Shown here: positions 43,645 through 52,364 of the stretch, in pieces
Layout of the letters: every line of letters starts with the position of its first letter
How positions within the stretch are numbered: the stretch's first letter is position 1
Origin: Leucobacter tenebrionis
Lineage (GTDB): Bacteria > Actinomycetota > Actinomycetes > Actinomycetales > Microbacteriaceae
Length of the DNA: 64,000 bases
Assembly (NCBI RefSeq): GCF_019884725.1
Contig: NZ_CP082322.1
Location: 2,356,001 to 2,420,000 of the forward strand
Direction: 5' to 3'
The notes under the pieces: model-generated
What the model saw: only the letters and a program-made list of their open reading frames with translations
The model's database searches: none
Told to the model about the DNA's origin: nothing
Position numbers and translations under genes: made by a program

Positions 43645-43753
43645 CGGCCCCCGGTCATCCGATCCCTCGCCCCTGAGTTCCGCCCGACCCGAGTCTTCAC
43701 ATCCGAACACCCGGCGGCAGCGCAGCCGTCACCACAGAAACGGAGACAGAACA

Positions 43754-45007
43754 ATGCCAGAGCACATCTTCAAGCTCGATTCGAGCAAGCGCTTCGTCGA
43801 TCAGGAGAAACTCGGTCACAACCGGTGGCACCCCGAGATACCGCCGGTCGCCACGGTCAAGCCGGGCGACAGCTTCCGCGTCGACTGCCGCGAGTGGTTC
43901 GACGGGGCGATCAAGAACGACGACTCGGCCCAGGACATCCTCGAGGCGCCGCTCCTGACGGTGCACACCCTGAGCGGCCCGTTCCGCGTCGAGGGCGCGA
44001 AGCCGGGCGATCTGCTCATCGTCGACATCCTCGACGTCGGCCCGATCCCCCAGGAGGAGGGACCGCTCGCGGGTCAGGGCTGGGGTTACACCGGCATCTT
44101 CTCGCGCAACAACGGCGGCGGCTTCCTCACCGAGCAGTTCCCCGATGCGTACAAGGCCGTCTGGGACTTCGCCGGGCAGACCGCGACCTCGCGGCACATC
44201 CCCGGCGTCTCGTTCACTGGCATCATCCACCCGGGCCTCATGGGCACCGCCCCCTCGGCCGAGCTGCTCGGCAAGTGGAACGCCCGAGAGGCGGCGCTCA
44301 TCGCGACCGACCCGGAGCGCGTGCCGCCGCTGGCGCTGCCGCCCGAGGCCGAGCACGCGATCCTCGGCGGCCTCGATCGCGGGGAATGGGCGCGGGTGGG
44401 CTCCGAGGCCGCCCGCACCGCGCCCCCGCGCGAGAACGGCGGCAACCAGGACATCAAGAACTTCACCAAGGGCTCGAGGGTGTTCTACCCGGTGTTCGTC
44501 GACGGCGCGAATCTCTCGGTGGGCGACCTGCACTTCTCGCAGGGCGACGGCGAGATCACCTTCTGCGGAGCCATCGAGATGGGCGGCTTCATCGATCTGC
44601 GCGTCGACATCATTCCCGGCGGCATGGAGACCTACGGGGTGCACGAGAACGCGATCTTCATGCCCGGTAACGTCGAGCCGAACTACAGCCACTGGCTCGC
44701 GTTCTCGGGCACGTCGGTGACTCTCGACGGCGAACAGCGGTACCTCGACTCGCACCTCTCGTATCAGCGGGCCTGCCTGCACGCCATCGACTACCTCACC
44801 AAGTTCGGCTACAGCCCGGAGCAGGCCTACCTGCTGCTCGGGGCAGCGCCGATCGAGGGGCGGCTCTCGGGCGTCGTCGACATTCCGAACTCGTGCTCGA
44901 CGGTGTACCTGCCGGTCGAGATCTTCGATTTCGAGGTGCGGCCCTCGGCCGGGGGTCCCACGCAGATCGATCCGGGGATCGGAGCCCCGGTCGCGGCGAA
45001 CCGCTAG
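43754..45007 (+). CDS. fmdA: Formamidase
   Basis: 417 residues, matching the FmdA/AmdA acetamidase-formamidase family. Conserved segments: HNRWHPEIPPVATVKPGD, GDLLIVDILDVGPI, VSFTGIIHPGLMGTAPS, DIKNFTKGSRVFYPVFVDGANLSVGDLHFSQGDGE and SCSTVYLPVEIF. It hydrolyses formamide to formate and ammonia, supplying nitrogen in the cytoplasm. No transport genes adjoin it. It follows fmdB in the same orientation. Confidence 0.95.
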   Translation: MPEHIFKLDSSKRFVDQEKLGHNRWHPEIPPVATVKPGDSFRVDCREWFDGAIKNDDSAQDILEAPLLTVHTLSGPFRVEGAKPGDLLIVDILDVGPIPQEEGPLAGQGWGYTGIFSRNNGGGFLTEQFPDAYKAVWDFAGQTATSRHIPGVSFTGIIHPGLMGTAPSAELLGKWNAREAALIATDPERVPPLALPPEAEHAILGGLDRGEWARVGSEAARTAPPRENGGNQDIKNFTKGSRVFYPVFVDGANLSVGDLHFSQGDGEITFCGAIEMGGFIDLRVDIIPGGMETYGVHENAIFMPGNVEPNYSHWLAFSGTSVTLDGEQRYLDSHLSYQRACLHAIDYLTKFGYSPEQAYLLLGAAPIEGRLSGVVDIPNSCSTVYLPVEIFDFEVRPSAGGPTQIDPGIGAPVAANR

Positions 45008-45040
45008 TGCGGCGGGCGGGCCGGGGCGTCTGGCCCGGGC

Positions 45041-45094
45041 CCGCCCCCGGAAACCGGCGAGGGCGGGGCGTCTAGGCCGCCCCCGGAAACCGGC
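45041..45094. repeat. Short imperfect tandem duplication
   Basis: CCGCCCCCGGAAACCGGC occurs at 45041-45058 and 45077-45094, each preceded by GGGGCGTCT. The duplication fills most of the gap between fmdA and the HAD gene and may form the fmdA terminator. Confidence 0.6.
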
Positions 45095-45114
45095 TGGCCG
45101 GGCCCGCCTCCCGC

Positions 45115-45153
45115 ATATCCCGGCCTACCGGCGCGCGAGGTAGGCCGGGATAT
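45115..45153. terminator. Hairpin spanning the 3' end of the HAD gene
   Basis: ATATCCCGGCCTAC (45115-45128) pairs perfectly with 45140-45153. One arm overlaps the last codons and the stop of the minus-strand HAD gene, so the hairpin both encodes the C-terminus and likely terminates convergent transcription. Confidence 0.6.
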
Positions 45154-45859
45154 CCGCGACCGAGTCGAGCAGCTCCGTGAAGGGCTGACCGTCGAAGGCC
45201 TCGCGATCCAGCTTGCCCGTCAGCACCCCGATCGTCGCCGCAGCGCCCGCGTTCGCCCCCGCCTGCACGTCGACGGCGGTGTCGCCCGCGACGAGCACCT
45301 CGGAGACGGCGAGGGTGCCGGTGCGCTCCATCGCCCGGTGGATCATGTACGGGGCCGGGCGACCGGCTGCCACCTCATCGCCGCAGACCACCGCGTCGAC
45401 GTGCAGCGATGCTGCGCTCTCCGGTCCGTTCTCGGCCGCCCCGCCGTCAGCGGAGTCGCCGCCCACGACCCATCCGAGGCGGTCGAGGATGCCGTGCGCC
45501 ACGTCCTGCGAGAACCCCGTGGTGAGCGCGACGCGCACCCCCGAGGCGCGCAGGGCGGCGATCGCCTCGGGGACGCCGTCGATCGGCGTCGGAGGGTGCG
45601 CGGTGTAGAGCTCGTCGAGGAGCGCGCGGAACCGGTCGAACGCGACATCCACCCTGTCCGCGGGCTGCGCGGGATCGCCGCCGCCGAGTTCGATGAGGGC
45701 GGTGATGGCGGCGCGCTTCTCCGCGCCCATCCAGGTCTGCAGGTCCGCGGGGGAGACGGGGACGCCCGTCTCCTCGACCGCGATTCGCAGTGCGTCGTAG
45801 ACGGCGCCGCCGTCGTCGATGGTGGTGCCGGCCATGTCGAAGACGGCGAGGGTGATCAT
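45125..45859 (-). CDS. Phosphonatase-like HAD hydrolase
   Basis: 244 residues. The HAD nucleophile Asp8 is in FDMAGTT, and the cap region carries MGAEKRAAITAL with Lys48 aligned to the Schiff-base lysine of phosphonoacetaldehyde hydrolase (PhnX, MGLLK motif). Motifs TTGFS and VAGDTAVDVQAG complete the active site. This clade (PhnX-like, distinct from true PhnX) is known to occur beside an FAD oxidoreductase of the HpnW type and a phosphonate transporter, as here. It probably cleaves a C-P bond of a phosphono-aldehyde. The gene follows gntR in one transcript. Confidence 0.88.
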   Translation of the reverse strand: MITLAVFDMAGTTIDDGGAVYDALRIAVEETGVPVSPADLQTWMGAEKRAAITALIELGGGDPAQPADRVDVAFDRFRALLDELYTAHPPTPIDGVPEAIAALRASGVRVALTTGFSQDVAHGILDRLGWVVGGDSADGGAAENGPESAASLHVDAVVCGDEVAAGRPAPYMIHRAMERTGTLAVSEVLVAGDTAVDVQAGANAGAAATIGVLTGKLDREAFDGQPFTELLDSVADIPAYLARR

Positions 45860-45926
45860 GCGGTGCTCCTTGGGTGCGAGATGAAGTGGGGGCCGGAAAG
45901 GTGAGAGGCAGGGAGAGAGACGCGGA

Positions 45927-46706
45927 TCAGGCCGAGCGCTCGAAGAGGTCGACGCTCGAGCCGCCGGCCTGGCGCGCGAACGGTGTGCGGTGCTCGGCGC
46001 TGTTCTCCACCACGAAGGTGGCCATCGACGGTAGGTAGCGGTCGTCGGCGGTCTCGATGACGGTGCCGAACTCGTTGTAGGCGAGGCGGCGCACGCGCAG
46101 CAGCGGTTCGCCCGGCCCCACCCGCAGCTGCTCGACCTCGAGCGGGTGGGCGCCGACGGCGTCGATCACGTGACGGGCGCGCACGGGGATCACCCCGGCT
46201 CGGCTCAGCGTCTGGTAGATGCTGCCGCCGTCGAGGTCGGCGGTGATGAGGTGCCTGCCGATCTCGTAGGGGAAGAGGGATCGCTCGAGCATGGCCGGTT
46301 TCTCGTCGAGCAGCCTCAGCCTGATGATCTCGACGACGGGGGTCTCGGGCTCGATCTGCAACTCGCGGGCGATGTCTTCGGTCGCGGGCCGGCGGCTCGC
46401 CTCGATGACGCGCTGCCCGGGGGTGAGGCCGAGCTCGCGCGCCCACTCGGTGAACGACATGAAGGTGTCGAACGACTGCGCCGGAGCCGTGCGCTGCACT
46501 CGGGGCGGGGCCCCGCGTCGGCCGCTGATCATGCCCTCGGCCCGCAGCGCCGCGAGCGCCTGGCGCACGGGGCCCCGGGAGGTGCCGAATTCGGCGACGA
46601 GGGATTTCTCGCTGGGCACGCGGTCGCCCGGCTGCCAGACGCCGGTGCGGATGCGGTGCACCATCTCGGCGTACAGCTGAGCGTGGAGCGGTGAGCTGTC
46701 GGTCAT
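45927..46706 (-). CDS. GntR-family regulator, HutC/PhnF subfamily (UTRA domain)
   Basis: 259 residues. N-terminal winged helix (LYAEMVHRIRTGVWQPGDRVPSE, SLVAEFGTSRGPVRQALAAL) and a C-terminal UTRA effector domain (ERSLFPYEIGRHLI, VRRLAYNEFGTVIETADDRY). It is divergent from the FAD oxidoreductase/phn genes and precedes the HAD gene, so it is the natural repressor of the cassette, likely responding to a phosphonate or its product. Confidence 0.88.
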   Translation of the reverse strand: MTDSSPLHAQLYAEMVHRIRTGVWQPGDRVPSEKSLVAEFGTSRGPVRQALAALRAEGMISGRRGAPPRVQRTAPAQSFDTFMSFTEWARELGLTPGQRVIEASRRPATEDIARELQIEPETPVVEIIRLRLLDEKPAMLERSLFPYEIGRHLITADLDGGSIYQTLSRAGVIPVRARHVIDAVGAHPLEVEQLRVGPGEPLLRVRRLAYNEFGTVIETADDRYLPSMATFVVENSAEHRTPFARQAGGSSVDLFERSA

Positions 46707-46870
46707 GCGGCAAGCCTATAAGTTGTCTGTACTAGTCGGAATGCCTCTCGGTAGCCGTCGAGTGAACGAATCATGACGATGTTTCGGCCGGTCGTGACCG
46801 AGCGTGAACGCTCGGAGAACTTCGCTCTGAAAAGTTGTCATGATTACTTTCAGGCCTCACCATCGAAGAC
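46707..46870. promoter_or_regulatory. Divergent promoter region of the phosphonate cassette
   Basis: The 164-base gap between gntR and the FAD oxidoreductase is the least GC-rich part of the cassette. AATCATGAC (46769-46777) and its reverse complement GTCATGATT (46837-46845) form a widely spaced inverted repeat. No consensus PhnF or Pho operator is convincing. Confidence 0.45.
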
Positions 46871-47992
46871 ATGACCCTCTCGAAACATGCTTCGCACGTC
46901 GTGATCGTCGGCGCCGGCATCGTCGGCCTCGGTCACGCGGTCGCTGCGCTCGACGCCGGCTACCGCGTGACGGTCGTCGAGCAGGACGCCGCGGCAGTGC
47001 TCGCCAGCGTGCGCAACTTCGGCCATGTCAGCACCTCCGCGCAATCCGGTGAGCTGCACGACCTCGCGCTCGAGGCGAACTCGATCTGGCTCTCGCTCGT
47101 CGAGCGCGCGGGGGTCGAGGCCCGTCGATCCGGCACGCTCGTCGTCGCGCGTTCGGCGGCCGAGGAGGCGGTGCTGCAGGAGCTCGCGGCGGATCGCGCG
47201 TCCGAGGACGCGAGGCTCGTCACCGGCGCGGAGGCGGGGGAGCTGCTGCGGATCCCGGATCCGGATCACCTGCGCTCCGCAGCCCTGTTCCCCGCCGACC
47301 TCACCGCCGATCCCCGCACCGCCGTCGCTCGCATCGCGGCGTGGGTGGACGACCACGAGCGCGGCGAGGTGCGGTTCTCGACCAGCGTCCGCGAGGTGCG
47401 GGAGGGCGCGGTGGAGACGAACCGCGGCCGGATCGCGGCCGACCACGTGGTGGTCGCGGCCGGCCACCTCGTCGGCCGGCTCTTCCCGGCGCTCGCCGAC
47501 GAGCGCGAGGTGCGCGAGTGCGCACTCCAGATGCTGCGCGTGCGACCGCCGCGGGAGATGGGGATCGGCCCCGCGGTGCTCACCGGCACCTCCATGCTGC
47601 GGTACGGCGCCTTCGCCGGCGCGGCGGTCGAGGCGCTGCGCGACGAGCTGCGCGCCTCCCGCCCCGAGCTGCTCGAGATCGACGCCAACGTGATGTTCAC
47701 CCAGCAGGCCGACGGCACCCTGCTCGTCGGCGACTCGCACGCCGCGCATCGGACCGCCCCGCCGTTCCTCGACGAGCGCTGGTCGAGACTGCTGCTCGAC
47801 GAGGTGGCGGCGGTGCTCGGCGCCCCGCGTCTGGAGGTGCTCGAGCGCTGGCAGGGCGTCTACGCGACGAGCACCAGGCAGGACATCCTGCGCGCCTACC
47901 CGGCGCCCGGTGTCTCGGTCGTCACCGTGACCACCGGCGTCGGTATGACCGTGGGGCTCGCGCTCGGCGCCCGCACCGTCGCCGCTCTCTAG
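46871..47992 (+). CDS. HpnW-type FAD-dependent oxidoreductase (phosphonate-associated)
   Basis: 373 residues of the D-amino-acid oxidase fold: N-terminal Rossmann motif VVIVGAGIVGLGHAVAALDAG, ending with TVTTGVGMTVGLALGARTV. It matches the clade (TIGR03364) that co-occurs with PhnX-like HAD proteins and phosphonate ABC transporters. A related oxidoreductase, PbfD, has been reported to oxidise N-methyl-aminoethylphosphonate to phosphonoacetaldehyde; a similar deamination feeding the HAD enzyme is plausible here. ATG 46871 has no strong ribosome-binding site. Confidence 0.85.
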   Translation: MTLSKHASHVVIVGAGIVGLGHAVAALDAGYRVTVVEQDAAAVLASVRNFGHVSTSAQSGELHDLALEANSIWLSLVERAGVEARRSGTLVVARSAAEEAVLQELAADRASEDARLVTGAEAGELLRIPDPDHLRSAALFPADLTADPRTAVARIAAWVDDHERGEVRFSTSVREVREGAVETNRGRIAADHVVVAAGHLVGRLFPALADEREVRECALQMLRVRPPREMGIGPAVLTGTSMLRYGAFAGAAVEALRDELRASRPELLEIDANVMFTQQADGTLLVGDSHAAHRTAPPFLDERWSRLLLDEVAAVLGAPRLEVLERWQGVYATSTRQDILRAYPAPGVSVVTVTTGVGMTVGLALGARTVAAL

Positions 47993-48025
47993 ACCTGTTC
48001 CGACCAGCCTGTTCCGTACCCCTGA

Positions 48026-48084
48026 GACCCTGCGACTCCGCGCAGGATGACGACCCGACCCTGCGTTTCGCTCGCGCAGGATGA
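48026..48084. repeat. Two tandem small hairpins in the phnD leader
   Basis: Two similar units, each with CCTGCG...CGCAGG stems (48029-48046 and 48060-48080), ending GCAGGATGACGAC and GCAGGATGATGAA. They lie in the 113-base gap before phnD. The shared CGCAGGAT also appears in the tandem repeat at 41371-41460. Confidence 0.65.
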
Positions 48085-48105
48085 TGAACCCACCCAAGGA
48101 GAACC

Positions 48106-49017
48106 GTGAAGAAGACCACCATCCTCGCCGCCTCGGCCGTCGCGCTGCTCGGCCTCGGCCTGACCGCGTGCTCGGCCCCGTCTGAAGCCGCATCGGGCGA
48201 GGCCTCGGCCACCTGCCCCGACGGCAAGATCCGCTTCGGGATCCTGCCCTACGAGGATCCGGAGCGTCTCGAGCCCGCGTACCAGGTGCTCGCCGACGCC
48301 CTCTCCGAGAAGCTCGACTGCCCGGTCGAGGTGTCGATCACCGAGGACTACGCGGCCGAGGTGCTCGCCATGGAGAACGACCAGCTCGAGATCGCGCAGT
48401 TCGGACCGCTCGGCTTCGTGTTCGCGAACGAGCGCGCGGGCGCCACCGCGATGGCCTCCTTCGGCGACGCCGAGGGGAAGCCCACCACCTACACCGGCGG
48501 CATCTGGGTGGCGAAGGATTCGCCCGTGCAGACGATCGAGGATCTGAAGGGCAAGACCCTCGCGCTCGGCAGCCCCGGCTCGACCTCCGGCGACGCGCTG
48601 CCGATGTCGGCGCTCGTCGAGGCGGGCATCGAGGAGGACGTGCAGTGGGACTACGCGGGCGGCCACCCCGAGGCGCTGCTCTCGCTCGTCAACGGCACCG
48701 TGGACGCTGCGCAGATCAACTCGCAGACCCTCGCGACGGCGAAGGCGGAGGGCACGTTCGACGAGACGCAGTTCCGGCAGATCTGGGAGTCGGAGCCGAT
48801 CCCGAACGATCCGATCACCGTGCGCGAGAATCTGCCGCAGGAGTTCCAGGACGCCGTGAAGGAGGCGCTGCTGAGCCTCGACACCGCGGCCGTCGAAGAG
48901 GTCAGCGGCTTCCTCGGTGTCGACCCCGCGGGTCCGCTGATCGAGGTGGACGACAAGACCTACCAGCCCCTCTTCGACCTGGCCGAGACCATGGGCCTCA
49001 CCGAGGCGGACGTCTGA
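48106..49017 (+). CDS. phnD: Phosphonate ABC transporter substrate-binding lipoprotein
   Basis: 303 residues from GTG 48106 behind AAGGAGAA. A lipoprotein signal ends LGLTAC (lipid-modified Cys22). The mature part matches PhnD/PtxB-type binding proteins: IRFGILPYEDPERLEPAYQVLADALSEKL and IAQFGPLGFVFA. The binding protein captures phosphonates outside the membrane for PhnC-PhnE. Its stop overlaps the phnC start (TGATG). Confidence 0.93.
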   Translation: MKKTTILAASAVALLGLGLTACSAPSEAASGEASATCPDGKIRFGILPYEDPERLEPAYQVLADALSEKLDCPVEVSITEDYAAEVLAMENDQLEIAQFGPLGFVFANERAGATAMASFGDAEGKPTTYTGGIWVAKDSPVQTIEDLKGKTLALGSPGSTSGDALPMSALVEAGIEEDVQWDYAGGHPEALLSLVNGTVDAAQINSQTLATAKAEGTFDETQFRQIWESEPIPNDPITVRENLPQEFQDAVKEALLSLDTAAVEEVSGFLGVDPAGPLIEVDDKTYQPLFDLAETMGLTEADV

Positions 49018-49826
49018 TGAGCGCCGTCACCGTGCTCGGAAGCGCCGCCCCGGCCGGCTCGGGCGATCCCGCTCGGACCGGCAGCACCGCCGAGGTGCTG
49101 CTCGACGTGCGCGCCATCTCCAAGAGCTTCGGCGATCGCGTCGTGCTGAAGGACATGAGCATGCGCGTGCACGCCGGGGAGGTCGTCGCGTTCCTCGGCG
49201 CCAACGGCTCGGGCAAGTCGACGACGCTGCGCGCGGTGAACGGCCTCATCGAGGCGGATTCCGGCGATATCATGATCGCCGGAGTCCGCCTGGCGGAGGC
49301 GAGTTCGGCCCGCCGCGCCGAGGCCCGCCGCACCGCCGCCACCGTGTTCCAGAAGATCTACCTGGTGCAGCGCCGAACGGTGCTGCAGAACGTGTGCGCC
49401 GGCGGCTTCGCCCGGGTCTCCGGCTGGCAGTCGCTGCCACCGCTCTTCCCGCGCGAACTGAAGGAGGAGGCGCTGGCCTGCCTCGACCGGGTCGGACTCG
49501 CGGATCGCGCCTACGACCGCGCGGGCAGCCTCTCCGGCGGTCAGCAGCAGCGCGTCGCCATCGCGCGCGCCCTCTGCCAGCGCCCCCGCATGATCCTGGC
49601 CGACGAGCCCGTGTCCGCCCTCGACCCCAAAGCCGCCGACGATGTCATGAGCCTGCTGCACGAGCTCGCCGTCGAGGAGAATCTCGGCGTCGCCGCCGTG
49701 CTGCACCAGCCGCAGCTGGCCCGCAAGTACGCGCATCGCGTCATCGGCCTGCGCGACGGCGCCCTCGTCTTCGACGAGCCCACCGACGAGATCGATGACG
49801 CCGAGCTGGCGTCGCTCTACCTGTGA
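49017..49826 (+). CDS. phnC: Phosphonate ABC transporter ATP-binding protein
   Basis: 269 residues from ATG 49017. All ABC motifs are intact: Walker A GANGSGKST, Q-loop VFQKIYLVQRR, signature LSGGQQQRVAIARAL, Walker B MILADEP and the H-loop VLHQ. The N-terminal 25 residues are an Ala/Gly/Ser-rich extension. Order phnD-phnC-phnE is the standard transporter operon. Confidence 0.94.
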   Translation: MSAVTVLGSAAPAGSGDPARTGSTAEVLLDVRAISKSFGDRVVLKDMSMRVHAGEVVAFLGANGSGKSTTLRAVNGLIEADSGDIMIAGVRLAEASSARRAEARRTAATVFQKIYLVQRRTVLQNVCAGGFARVSGWQSLPPLFPRELKEEALACLDRVGLADRAYDRAGSLSGGQQQRVAIARALCQRPRMILADEPVSALDPKAADDVMSLLHELAVEENLGVAAVLHQPQLARKYAHRVIGLRDGALVFDEPTDEIDDAELASLYL

Positions 49827-49836
49827 GGATCCACCC

Positions 49837-50700
49837 GTGACCGACACTCTCCCCGCGGCCCCCTCCACCCGCGCCTCGCAGCGCCCGCCCCGCGGGGCGA
49901 TCCAGCGCATGCCGCTTCCGCGCGATCCGAAGGTCCCTTACCGGGCCGGTTCGTGGGCGGTCGTGCTCATCGTGCTCGTGGTGCTGCACCTCATGGCGTT
50001 CTCGGCCACCGAGTTCTACCCGGGCAAGCTCGTCACCGGCGCACAGGGCATGATGAACTTCCTGGCCGAGGCGATCCCGCCCGACCTCAGCGCAGACGTG
50101 CTGCGGGCCGGCATCGACGGCGCGCTGACGACCCTCTGGGTCGGCCTGCTCGGCACCACGATCTCGGTGCCCTTCGCCCTGCTGCTCGCCGTGCTCGGCG
50201 CCCGCACCACGACACCCAACGGCTTCGTCTACCAGGTCGCGCGCGGGATCCTCTCGTTCTTCCGCGCCGTGCCCGACATCGTGTTCGCCCTGATCTTCGT
50301 GACGGCGGTCGGCCTCGGCCCGTTCGCGGGCGTGCTCGCGCTGATCGCGCACAACACGGGCGTGATGGGCAAGCTCTGGTCGGAGGCGATGGAGGACATC
50401 GATCCCGGCCCCGAGCAGGCGCTGCGCACCGCGGGGGCCTCGCGCTGGCAGGTGGTCGCGAACGCGACGATCCCGACCGTGCTGCCCCAGCTCACGGGCC
50501 TGCTGCTCTATCGCTTCGACGTCAACGTGCGCTCGTCGCTCGTGCTCGGCCTCGTGGGTGCGGGCGGCATCGGCCTGCTCATCAACAAGGCCATCAAGAC
50601 CTTCCAGTTCGACGAGATGCTGACCTACCTGATCATCATCCTCATCGTGATCGTCGCGGTCGACCTGGCCTCGGCCTGGATCCGCAAACGGTTGCAGTAG
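49837..50700 (+). CDS. phnE: Phosphonate ABC transporter permease
   Basis: 287 residues from GTG 49837. A basic N-terminal tail precedes about six membrane segments; the EAA-type coupling loop is visible as EAMEDIDPGPEQALRTAGAS, and GLVGAGGIGLLINKAI is the usual C-terminal PhnE motif. It follows phnC by 10 bases and ends the ABC genes. Confidence 0.94.
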   Translation: MTDTLPAAPSTRASQRPPRGAIQRMPLPRDPKVPYRAGSWAVVLIVLVVLHLMAFSATEFYPGKLVTGAQGMMNFLAEAIPPDLSADVLRAGIDGALTTLWVGLLGTTISVPFALLLAVLGARTTTPNGFVYQVARGILSFFRAVPDIVFALIFVTAVGLGPFAGVLALIAHNTGVMGKLWSEAMEDIDPGPEQALRTAGASRWQVVANATIPTVLPQLTGLLLYRFDVNVRSSLVLGLVGAGGIGLLINKAIKTFQFDEMLTYLIIILIVIVAVDLASAWIRKRLQ

Positions 50701-50771
50701 CGCCGGATCCGGCCCGCTCCACGACTCTCCCGTCTCCGCAATACTTCCGAACACAAGGAGAAGCATTCCTC

Positions 50772-52355
50772 ATGCTGCACAGCTCATTCCGCCGCGCCAT
50801 GCCCCGCACCATCGCAGGCGGCGCCCTGCTCGCTCTCGCGGGCGGCCTCGTCGTCGCCCCGACGCTCGCGGCCCCCGCCCTCGCCGCTCCGCCTCACACG
50901 CCGACCGTCGACGGCTCGACCACCGAACCTCAGTTCTGGTGGAACGGCTTCGAGGGATCCGTCTCGGACTGGCAGCAGTCGGGAGCCTCCGCGTGGGAGT
51001 TCATGGACCGCGAGGCCTCCAACAGCGCCTACGGCACGGACCGTCGCCACACCTTCACGCGGGCGTCGGGCACGATGGCGGTCGCCGAGTCGAAGAACGC
51101 CGCCTTCTCGGGCGCCCTCACCTCGGCGCCGATCAAGGTGTTCAAGGCCGGCGCCCTCGAGCTGCGCTTCGACAGCCACTACCTGAAGCGCGGAGCCGAG
51201 ACGCAGAGCGGCACCGTGACCGCGATCTTCGACGGGAAGAAGCGCGTCGAGATCCACCGCTTCTCCGACGCGGACGAGGAATCGGCCCAGCCGCGGGTGC
51301 CGTTCACCGTGCCGAACGGCACGAAGACGGTGCAGTTCGAGTTCGCGTTCGAATCAGCAGCCGGCGGCGGATCGTGGCGCATCGACGACGTCGAGGTGGT
51401 GCGACCGCTCTCCGAGCTCGCCGCGGATGCGGCACCCCGCGCGGTGGTCGACGTGTTCAGCGACGTGCAGGGAGCGAACGCCAAGCTCGCCGGGCAGGTG
51501 ATTCCCGGGCTGCGTGCGATGAGCCCGAGCGCGACGACGCTGCTGGCGAACGGCGACCTCACCGGAAACGGCACGGATAAGCAGTACGCCGACTACTTCG
51601 CGGCGCTGGATCCGGCGAAGGGCGACCAGTACGGAACGGTGGTCTCGACGATCGGCAACCACGAGTTCTACGGCGCGAACGGGTCCGAGAACTACATCGG
51701 GCGGTTCCTCGATCGCACCGGCATGCGCGCTCTCGGCGTCGACGGCGCGAACCCGGCGCACGCGGGCCTCTGGGGCGAGACGCTCGTCGACGGCGAACTG
51801 CCGCTGCTGTGGATCGGAAGCGAGTTCCACGACTATCCCGCGCAGACCGGCAACGGCCCGTTCGTCGAACTCAGCGACGAGCAGTTCACGTGGCTGAGCG
51901 ACCGGCTCGCGCACTGGAAGTCCGAGGGCAAGCCGGTCGTGCTCGCATCGCACCACGTGTTCAACGACTCGGTGTCGGGAACCTACGCCAAGTTCTACCA
52001 GGGCGACTTCGGGGCCGACACGGAGCGGCTCGAAGCGCTGCTCGCCGACTACCCGAACGTGACCGTGCTCACGAGCCACACGCACTGGTCGCCGCTGCTG
52101 AACGACTGGAGCGTCGAGCAGCGCTTCGATCCCACCTCGAACCACGGGCCGACCATCGTGAACACCGCCGCCGTCACCACCCAGTACGGACCGAGCGGGG
52201 ACTGGAACGAGAAGGCCGTCGGCGGCGCGGACCCGGTCGGCCTGCGGGTCGAACTGTTCGAGGACCGGCTGCGCGTGAGCTCGTACTTCTTCGGCGCCGA
52301 CGCGCAGGGCAAGGAGATCAAGCACGTCGACGTCCCGCTCCCCGCGGGGCAGTGA
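50772..52355 (+). CDS. Secreted calcineurin-like metallophosphoesterase
   Basis: 527 residues from ATG 50772 behind AAGGAGAAG. A signal peptide ends near ALAAPPHT (about residue 40). Residues 50-205 form a beta-rich accessory domain; the metallophosphoesterase domain follows with VFSDVQG (the usual DxH reads DxQ), NGDLTGNG, GNHEFYG, ASHHVFND and TSHTHW. It would act outside the cell on phosphate esters, possibly releasing material for the transporter encoded just upstream. Co-operonic position with phnDCE is suggestive only. Confidence 0.88.
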   Translation: MLHSSFRRAMPRTIAGGALLALAGGLVVAPTLAAPALAAPPHTPTVDGSTTEPQFWWNGFEGSVSDWQQSGASAWEFMDREASNSAYGTDRRHTFTRASGTMAVAESKNAAFSGALTSAPIKVFKAGALELRFDSHYLKRGAETQSGTVTAIFDGKKRVEIHRFSDADEESAQPRVPFTVPNGTKTVQFEFAFESAAGGGSWRIDDVEVVRPLSELAADAAPRAVVDVFSDVQGANAKLAGQVIPGLRAMSPSATTLLANGDLTGNGTDKQYADYFAALDPAKGDQYGTVVSTIGNHEFYGANGSENYIGRFLDRTGMRALGVDGANPAHAGLWGETLVDGELPLLWIGSEFHDYPAQTGNGPFVELSDEQFTWLSDRLAHWKSEGKPVVLASHHVFNDSVSGTYAKFYQGDFGADTERLEALLADYPNVTVLTSHTHWSPLLNDWSVEQRFDPTSNHGPTIVNTAAVTTQYGPSGDWNEKAVGGADPVGLRVELFEDRLRVSSYFFGADAQGKEIKHVDVPLPAGQ

Positions 52356-52364
52356 CGAGGCCGC

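Noticed and set aside
45125-45859. True phosphonoacetaldehyde hydrolase PhnX
   Set aside because: The catalytic lysine is present, but overall sequence and gene partners match the PhnX-like clade, and no PhnW aminotransferase is nearby.
46763-46809. Actinobacterial PHO boxes before the phosphonate genes
   Set aside because: GTTCAC occurs twice on the minus strand but 41 bases apart, not as 11-base direct repeats, so the match is too weak.
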